DNA from: Telopea speciosissima
Taxonomy: Eukaryota > Streptophyta > Magnoliopsida > Proteales > Proteaceae
DNA length: 64,000 nt
NCBI RefSeq assembly: GCF_018873765.1
Contig: NC_057923.1
Location: forward strand, 20,121,913-20,185,912
Direction of reading: 5' to 3'
A program made the translations under genes and the position numbers. Positions 57,394 to 64,000 of the stretch are shown here, piece by piece (within the stretch, counting starts at the first letter, position 1; every line of letters starts with the position of its first letter). The notes under the pieces were generated by a model. That model saw only the letters and a list, made by a program, of their open reading frames with translations. It did not search any database and was not told where the DNA came from.

Positions 57394-60300
57394 GTATGCG
57401 ATTCGTTTGCCTTTTATTTATTTTGGCCTCTGAATTTTGGTTCCATCAAATTGTTGCGTGTTCCATTATTAGTTGGCGTTTCATCGTTTTGTTTGGCTTG
57501 AATTTCGGCTCTTCTTGTGTGCGTTTGTTGCCCCTGGAGTTTCGGATTGTGGAATATGAATGTCTGAGTCATAGGAGACAGTGTTTTGGTTATGTTTTTA
57601 TTAAGGATTTCCTGAGCATAATGCGTATTTGATCAAATAGTTCGAAGCTTAGACAGTTATAACCTAGTCTTTTGTATCTTTTATATGGGTATTCCTTGTT
57701 CGGTGTCATCTTAAGTTGGATGGATTCGATTATTTGGATTACTGATTCACTTTCAGTCACCTTATTTGACTCTGGCTTGTAGACTCCTAGACTCAGATGG
57801 AGGGAGGAGGAAAGAAAGAACCCATAAAATATTAGAGAATTAGAAACATTAAAAGATAGCCTTTTTCCCTATTTTGTTCTATTATGTTAATTCTGTTATA
57901 AGTGTACCTTCTTTTTCCCATGATACATGCTGAACTTGTCAATTGGTTTATTTCATCAGACAAGCGAAGGATGTTGTTAAAGGCATTAAAAAGCGTCTTG
58001 GGAGTAAGAATCCGAAGGTCCAGCTCCTTGCCCTCACAGTAAGGACCAAATCTTTTTTCCAGACTTTGTAACCTAAGATGTTTTTCCTTTCCTCAATATA
58101 ATGAAGAATGCAAGCCATATCTGCCTTTTTTTTAGATGATGACACTTTTTTTGTTTATTTATTTAAATTACTGTGAACAGTTACTGGAACAATCAACAGA
58201 GACTTTTTCATTCAGGCTGTAACTTCCTCTATATTATTTTCTGATAGAATTGAGAGGGAAGATCACTTTCTCCGTTAAATTTGGGATGTTGGTCAGCGGC
58301 TGTGGCCTTTTGTCCGTGTCTGAAGACAAGTCCATAAGAATAATTTTTTTTCCTTCATATTGTTTTAAATCTAGATATTTTAGCAGATCTGGCTAAATTG
58401 TAATTCCACTGTTTAATGTTTAATTTGGGTTAAAATTAACTGACAATCAATATGCTAATTAGCGATATTTATGGCTAGAGGGAGGGCTTGATTGAGCTTC
58501 TCTGTTCTATTAATGTGAAGCCACTTTTTCTTTTTCTTCTGTTGGTGGGGGAGGAGGGGCTTCAGAGCTTCCATTTCCATTTTATTTCTAAATGGTTTGT
58601 GTCGCAGATCAAAACCTTAAATCACTAGAACTGAGAGGGGAGGAGAGAAGAGATGGAGAAGAGGAACAGGGACTGAGAGAAATGACTGTCATAATTTCCA
58701 GTCCCCCCCTCACTACATTTATTTATATGATGGATTACAAAGAAGTACTCCTAATTATATTGGGATCCACAAACATAAACATAATAGGAATTAGACAAGT
58801 CCTAGTTATAAAACATAACAGGAAAAGTTGTCAAGTAGGGAGGAATCTCGATTAGGATATGAGAATATCCTAATTGAGTTTCCCTTCACACCTAATGCTC
58901 GATATACATATACTTCAACACTCCCCCTCAAGCTGGAGCGTACAAATCACCTAGACCCAACTTGGAACAACTACTACAAAAAGGCAGGACCAAACAATGG
59001 CTTGGTAAACATATCACCCAGTTGATTGGTAGTGGAAACAAATGGAGTAGAAATCAATTTCTTCATAATCGCATCTCGAACAAAGTGACAATCAACTTCA
59101 ATGTGCTATGTCCTCTCATGAAACGCTGGATTACTGGCAATATAAATGGCGGCTTGATTGTCACAAAACATTTGCATAGGCTGAGTGACAGGAAAGCCCA
59201 ACTCCTAAAGCAAAGACTTTACCCACAACATTTGCATAGGCTGGATTACAAAGAAGTACTCCTAATTATATTGGGATCCACAAACATAAACATAATAGGA
59301 ATTAGACAAGTCCTAGTTATAAAACATTACAGGAAAAGTTGTCAAGTAGGGAGGAATCTCGATTAGGATATGAGAATATCCTAATTGAGTTTCCCTTCAC
59401 ACCTAATGCTCGATATACATATACTTCAACACTCCCCCTCAAGCTGGAGCGTACAAATCACCTAGACCCAACTTGGAACAACTACTACAAAAAGGCAGGA
59501 CCAAACAATGGCTTGGTAAACATATCACCCAGTTGATTGGTAGTGGAAACAAATGGAGTAGAAATCAATTTCTTCATAATCGCATCTCGAACAAAGTGAC
59601 AATCAACTTCAATGTGCTTTGTCCTCTCATGAAACGCTGGATTACTGGCAATATCAATGGCGGCTTGATAGTCACAAAACATTTGCATAGGCTGAGTGAC
59701 AGGAAAGCCCAACTCCTAAAGCAAAGACTTTACCCACATCAACTCAGCAGTAGTATGTGCCATGACCCGATACTCAGCTTCAACACTAGACCTAGCATTA
59801 AACCCTCAATAGGTTACCGCAAGAAGTAGTAGAGAGAGACTTTGAAAAATAAATAGGTTGAATCTGCAGTCTTCAAGAGTAGAATTGATCCACAGTTTGG
59901 ATATGAATTAGATGTAGAAGAAACCTTCAACATAACAACCAGCAGCTTCAACTTAAGGATCTCCAATCGATCTCACAACTCAGGTAGACAGTAGTAGTAA
60001 AACCCTAGTTTTCAATTGAAAACTCCATCTAGGGTTTAATCCATAGCAATATGCAGCAGAGGGTGCTGCACCCCTTGAAGAGAAAAAGCTTTAGAAGACT
60101 CTCAAACCAGAACTGCAAGTCACTTACAACCGAAGGGTTGTGCTCTGATACCATGTAGCAGATCAAAACCTTCAATCACCAGAACCGAGAGGGGATAAGA
60201 GAAGAATGAAGAAGAGATGGAGAAGAGGAACAAGGACTGAGAGAGATGACTGTCATAATCTCCAGTCCCCCTTCGCTGCCTTTATTTCTATGATGGATTA

Positions 60301-63300
60301 CAAAGAAGGACTCCTTATTATATTAGGATCCACAAACGTAAACATAATAGGAATTAGACAAATCCTAGTTGTAAAACATAACAGAAAAAGGAGTCAAGTA
60401 GGGAGGAATCTCGATTAGGATATGAATATCCTAATTGAGATTCCCTTCACACCTAATGCTCGATATACTTCAACAGTTTGCAGTTGGTACTACAACAAAA
60501 AAACTCAGCCTTAAAGGGTGTACCCAGTGCACAAGGCTCCTGCCACTATGGGGTCTGGGGAGGGTCATAATGTACGTAGCCTTACCCCTGCTTTCACAAA
60601 GAGGCTGTTTCCTGACTCAACCTTAACCCAAATAAATGGGGTCGGCTACGTGCATCCTTGCCCTCCAATCAGCTCTATTCAAGGTCATACTTGATACAAG
60701 GCCTAAGCTATGCATATCTTTCCTCACCACTTCTCTTAGGTCATTTTAAGTCTGCCCCTAGCTCTTTTAGTTCCTTCAATCTGAATCAAATCACTCCTCC
60801 GTACTGGAGCATCCAAAGGGCTCCGTTGAATATGGCCATGCCACCTCAATTGACTTTCTCGTAGTTTATCATGTATTGAAGCTACTCCGATATTTTGCCT
60901 CTGGCTCTTTTAGTTCTTTCAATTGAAATGGTTTGCAGTCGGTAATTTGTAAAAAACTAAGGGAAGTTTTTTAAAAAAAAATTGGGTTTCCTTCACTCCA
61001 GCTCAAGTCTGTTTGATGTGTTTTTTGGGTGAATGTCATCAGAATAGTCTGTTTGATGTTAAAGTGGTGGTTAGTGTTGAAAACACATACACTAATTATG
61101 GTTACAAGCTGGCTATGCTAAATTTTATTTTTTGAGATGGTTGACTTGGTACCTTAACTCTCCTACAAGGATAGGGACTGATCCAATCAGCATGACGTTT
61201 TTGTCCTGAGGATATATGAAGTTCTAGAAGAAAAAAATGCATCTAGTTGTCTAAGATCTCATAGATTAAGGCTCGATTTTGTTGGATTTTGATTTTGAGT
61301 TTGATTTCAGATTGGATTTCTAGAATAAGTCAACAAATAGTTTTTTTGTCAAGAAATTGAAATTGTTTGGTTGCATAAAAAAATCCATTTTGGAGCTTTT
61401 GCCAGAATCAGAGATGCAGAGGGAGGTATAATCATCAACTCAACACCTTCCGCATTCACAAATATCTCCTTATTCTCCATTGCCATCAACAAACAACACA
61501 CACAATCAAGCAAATTCTCCAAAAAATTCCTCATCCGAAATCCTCAGGTCCCTAGACTTATAGATTGCAACCTCCTGTAAGTCTGTGACACCACATCAAC
61601 ATCATTCATCTACCCTAACCTCTTTTGATTCGCTGTCTATTCTACAACAAAATCTTCCCCAATAGCCAGCCACTTCAACAATTTAGTCCTCTCGCAGACC
61701 AGCTCCGCCACAGCTAGCTTCACTTCAATCATGTTCTCAATTGTCCCAAGCGTGTTATCAATCAATATCATATCATCTAGATCACTCTCATTAAGCCTCC
61801 CAAGACTCTGAACCAGCAATTCAAGAGCAGTGTTATAGATCAATGAATCAACTAGAATCTGAGCTAGTTCATTATTATCATCAAGCATATCTTCATCAGT
61901 GAGGTCTTGAAGCAACCCAACTCATGGTTCAACAACCCTAGAATCTGACACATGAGCTCCGGTTCATGAACTTGTTCGGAAAACCCTACCATATACCCCT
62001 TTAAACAAATTGACTTATTTATTTTGGTCCTTCAAAATTGAATCCCTTGTTCTTTTTTTAGTATTATTTTCATGTTCATATTTTCGTGATATAGTATATG
62101 AACTATCTTCTCTGAGAAATTACTGATTTGGTTATACTTCCTATGCTTGTTATTGTAGCTGTTAGAGACTGTAATTAAGAATTGTGGGGACATCGTCCAT
62201 ATGCATGTTGCTGAGAGAGATATTCTTCATGAGATGGTGAAGATAGTTAAAAAGAAGGTTAGAATATTCTATGTTAATGCTTTGGTTGATCTTTTGCATC
62301 TTTGTTGTTTCCTGTTCTAATGTTTTCTGCACACTTGCAGCCTGACTTTCATGTGAAGGAGAAGATACTGGCACTAATAGATACCTGGCAAGAAGCTTTT
62401 GGGGGGGCAAGAGCTAGATATCCGCAATACTATGCTGCATATCAGGAGTTATTGGTATGTTTGTTATTCGTACTTAGAAAGGTTTTTTATGAGATGTCAA
62501 AGACTTAAGTGAATAATCAGCTATTCAATATTTCTCTTATTGCTGGATTTTGACTTTACTTCAATGTTACCACAATGAGTTATAATTTCTCAAAACTGGC
62601 TTTCAAATCCTTGATATCAGAACTTTATGATCAAATGAGGAACAAATTCGTCATTCATTTACTTCTACAGTTTGGTGCATACAAACAGTCAGGGTAACAA
62701 TGTCTACCACTATTAACTATTCATCCCCTGGGTGGTGTGTCAAAATTGGGACTGAACCGAACCGATTTCTTATTGACAGGTTTCAGATTGGGGTATTACG
62801 ACACCGAAACCGAACCGAACCATACCAGAAACCGAAAGGACCCGACTCCGAAACCGGCTCAAAACCCGGACCGAAATGAAACCAAACCAATCTATCCCGA
62901 TAATAAATCGATAACAACCCAAAATCCATTAAAAAATCAGATTTTTTCATAGTTTTGTATAAATATGTATGTTAAACCAAACCCAAACTGGGCTGAAACC
63001 GAACCTACCCTGATAACAAACCAATACAACCTGAAGCCAAACCGAGCTGAAACTGAACTTTCCTTGTTGGTTTGGTTTTGTATTCACCATTCCCACCAAA
63101 ACCGACTCAACCCGAACCGACCGATTGACACCCCTGCATCCATGGATAATCAGAGATCTTTCCGCTGGCTCTGTATATAGTGTCTGTTTGTGGTCTGTTT
63201 TTTCTACCACATGGCAATTCATCTGGCTCCAAGGCTTTTGACCCTATTCTACATCAGCCTCTAGTCATGTGAGAAATTTCAACCCAAATGTCTATTGCCA

Positions 63301-63849
63301 TATGGTGAAACATTAAAAAAAGGGGGAGGGTTTGCTACGATGCCAGGGTGCAGTTTTGCACCAATAAAGGGGAGGGTTACGAATCGTCCAATAGGGGTGG
63401 GCATTTAATCAGGAGAGAGGGTGTGGGGTCCACGGGTGGGATGTGAGAGGGCGCACAAGAATCTGCACACTGGCGCCATGCACTTCCTTTTCCCTAAAAA
63501 TTTCAGAAAAGGTTGAAGAAGGTATTAATTTGTAAAGGTTGGACCATTTAAGATACAGGGGGATAAAGTTCTATACATGGTGGACCGGTTGACATAGACC
63601 ATGAAAATTTTCATCTGCATTTATGCACTAATGCACTCATGTTCCTTCTACATTTTCTTTGAAAAACTAATTCTTTGTTTTTCAGCGTGCTGGAGCAGTG
63701 TTTCCTCAGAGATCTGAGAGTTCTGCACCCATATTTACGCCTCCACAAACACAGCCTTTGTCATCATATCCTCAAAATTTGCGTAATACTGATTACCAGC
63801 AGCAGGAGGTAGCTGAGTCTTCTGCAGGCTCTGATACTCCCACCTTGAG
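57293..63849 (+). CDS. TOL: TOM1-like (TOL) VHS-domain protein, first five coding exons
   Basis: Exons 57293-57393, 57960-58038, 62159-62257, 62341-62454 and 63686-63849 splice in frame with GT...AG sites and give 185 codons plus two bases. The VHS domain covers residues about 5-131: [33 protein letters not shown], then [18 protein letters not shown] linker with [13 protein letters not shown] follows. The GAT domain and C-terminus lie beyond the window. TOL proteins bind ubiquitinated membrane cargo for endosomal sorting and vacuolar degradation. The first in-frame ATG is 57293. The 5' leader contains a GA-repeat tract at 57030-57075. No frame damage is visible despite a 4.1-kb intron 2 full of insertions. 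Confidence 0.92.
57960..58038 (+). CDS. TOL: TOL exon 2
   Basis: 79 nt after acceptor TTCATCAG, encoding [14 protein letters not shown] and [10 protein letters not shown]; donor GTAAGG. Confidence 0.9.
58600..58920 (-). repeat. 3' LTR of the intronic copia element
   Basis: Plus-strand reading starts TGTCGCAGATC and ends CTTCAACA; the pair is at 60154-60475. Confidence 0.9.
58731..59752 (-). repeat. 511-bp tandem duplication inside the intronic copia element
   Basis: Two almost identical units join at about 59241/59242. Each contains the 3' part of an LTR, the purine tract and the RNase H end. The junction lies next to CATTTGCATAGGCTG, which occurs in both units, so a slippage or recombination at that word is likely. 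Confidence 0.85.
59485..59712 (-). pseudogene. pol: Copia RNase H C-terminal fragment
   Basis: The minus-strand frame includes [31 protein letters not shown] and GDMFTKPL, the usual end of copia RNase H. A second, slightly worse copy lies at 58975-59200. The upstream part of pol is absent. Confidence 0.85.
60154..60475 (-). repeat. 5' LTR of the intronic copia element
   Basis: Plus-strand reading starts TGTAGCAGATC and ends CTTCAACA, directly next to the primer site at 60142-60153. Confidence 0.9.
60516..60620 (-). repeat. SINE fragment joined to LINE tail
   Basis: It shares CTGCCACTATGGGGTCTGGGG and CCCCTGCTTTCACAAAGAGG with the SINE at 53845-53993, but lacks boxes A and B. It abuts the RTE fragment at about 60621. 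Confidence 0.7.
60621..60890 (-). pseudogene. RTE-type LINE 3' fragment
   Basis: On the minus strand it reads [18 protein letters not shown] and [10 protein letters not shown], then a [17 protein letters not shown] part. It ends in the CCGACCCCATTTATTTGGG tail. It is the same family as 32500-33650 and is strongly 5'-truncated. Confidence 0.8.
61427..61985 (-). pseudogene. CTNNBL1-like: CTNNBL1-like gene fragment, antisense in TOL intron 2
   Basis: The minus strand reads ILGLLNHE near 61940, then [46 protein letters not shown] near 61610, [12 protein letters not shown] near 61555 and [20 protein letters not shown] to 61427. These are, in the right order, segments of the ARM-repeat splicing protein CTNNBL1. 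A segment after KLLKW is missing and frames shift several times. No intron-like gaps interrupt the match, so a degraded retrocopy is likely, though a captured genomic fragment is possible. Confidence 0.75.
62159..62257 (+). CDS. TOL: TOL exon 3
   Basis: 99 nt after acceptor TATTGTAG, encoding [17 protein letters not shown] through IVKKK; donor GTTAGA. It is separated from exon 2 by the 4.1-kb transposon-rich intron. Confidence 0.9.
62341..62454 (+). CDS. TOL: TOL exon 4
   Basis: 114 nt after acceptor CTTGCAG, encoding [16 protein letters not shown] through AAYQELL; donor GTATGT. Confidence 0.9.
62728..63136. mobile_element. hAT-like MITE, about 410 bp, in TOL intron 4
   Basis: The left end GGTGTGTCAAAATTGG and right end CGATTGACACCCCTG are imperfect inverted repeats of the GGGGTGTCAA type. 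The interior is built of ACCGAACC and CCGAAACCG words. No clear 8-bp duplication was found. Confidence 0.6.
63316..63497. mobile_element. Possible fold-back MITE in TOL intron 4
   Basis: Weak inverted ends (GCCAGGGTGCAG near 63341; CTGCACACTGGCGCC near 63463) frame a G-rich stretch. No target duplication was recognised. Confidence 0.35.
63686..63849 (+). CDS. TOL: TOL exon 5
   Basis: 164 nt after acceptor TTTTTCAG, encoding [20 protein letters not shown] and a Ser/Gln-rich linker; donor GTACAT. The next exon is outside the window. Confidence 0.88.
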
Positions 63850-64000
63850 GTACATCAAATGCTTCTCTTTTTCTCATCTTCCCAATGCAAGGAACTTTCT
63901 AACATTTAAGATATGAGCAGATCTCCACTTTATTTAAGTATTTATGTGCATACTTGTGTACAACTGCATTTCTTTTTTTCCTAACTTCATTCTAACTGGA

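Larger units (their letters stand above)
58600..60475 (-). mobile_element. Internally deleted copia element in TOL intron 2
   Basis: LTRs at 58600-58920 (321 bp) and 60154-60475 (322 bp) are flanked by the duplication GTTTG (58595-58599 and 60476-60480). On the minus strand the primer site TGGTATCAGAGC (60142-60153) follows the right LTR and a purine tract (complement of CTCCCCCTCAAGC) precedes the left. Only the end of RNase H remains (59485-59712). A 511-bp internal segment, part LTR and part interior, is duplicated in tandem (58731-59241 and 59242-59752). The whole element is 1876 bp, so it could move only with help. Confidence 0.92.

Noticed and set aside
62728..62735. Target duplication for the TOL intron 4 hAT-like element
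   Set aside because: The flanks TTCATCCC and GCATCCAT share CATCC, but not in register for an 8-bp duplication, so none was claimed.
1..64000. CRISPR arrays, bacterial-type operons, rRNA genes
   Set aside because: None seen. The window is plant nuclear DNA, and the repeats present are transposons, minisatellites or microsatellites.

Overview
This is a repeat-rich window of flowering-plant nuclear DNA. It has plant Ty1/copia and Ty3/gypsy LTR elements with the initiator-tRNA primer site, an Au-like SINE, RTE-type LINE fragments, a Mutator-like element, several hAT- and Mutator-type MITEs, and AU-rich spliced genes of clearly plant type. The species cannot be named from the sequence alone. Only two host genes are supported, and both are stretched by transposons sitting in their introns.

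Layout. (1) 1-15926: an old, heavily mutated Ty3/gypsy element. Its 5' end (leader, LTR, start of gag) is present twice as a tandem duplication of about 1.66 kb. Its reverse-transcriptase region is split by a complete-looking but dead 9.08-kb Ty1/copia element (4299-13374, target duplication GCCAG). (2) 16186-27168: an 11-kb LTR element with 2.7-kb LTRs, an initiator-tRNA primer site and no gag-pol on its own strand. Its only recognisable gene remnant is an antisense 'putative plant transposon protein'. It landed inside a MITE, and an uninterrupted relative of that MITE lies at 54.2 kb. (3) 27169-31737: MITEs, a CT microsatellite and unidentified repeats. (4) 31738-40563, minus strand: a three-exon gene for a 312-residue four-helix membrane protein. 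Its introns (2.8 and 5.0 kb) hold an antisense RTE LINE fragment, a near-palindromic Mutator MITE with a 9-bp target duplication, a SINE fragment and a gypsy gag remnant. (5) 44140-51110: a 7-kb Mutator-like element with long terminal inverted repeats. A decayed MuDRA-type transposase reads leftward, and a small intact GRF zinc-finger/membrane-tail protein reads rightward towards it. (6) 51562-56630: five small MITEs, most with clear target duplications, plus a SINE. (7) 57293 to the right edge, plus strand: the first five coding exons of a TOM1-like (TOL) VHS-domain ubiquitin adaptor, running off the window. Its 4.1-kb second intron carries an internally deleted 1.9-kb copia element, SINE and LINE pieces, and an antisense fragment of a CTNNBL1-like gene.

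The host genes do not appear to form a pathway. The membrane protein has four predicted helices and no assigned function. The TOL protein is expected to bind ubiquitinated cargo in endosomal sorting. The transposons record a clear nesting order: gypsy before copia, and MITE before the 11-kb element. The most unusual material is in the Mutator-like element: a convergent GRF zinc-finger gene, a tandem array of phase-0 mini-exons after the transposase zinc knuckle, and a 24-bp minisatellite inside the transposase reading frame.
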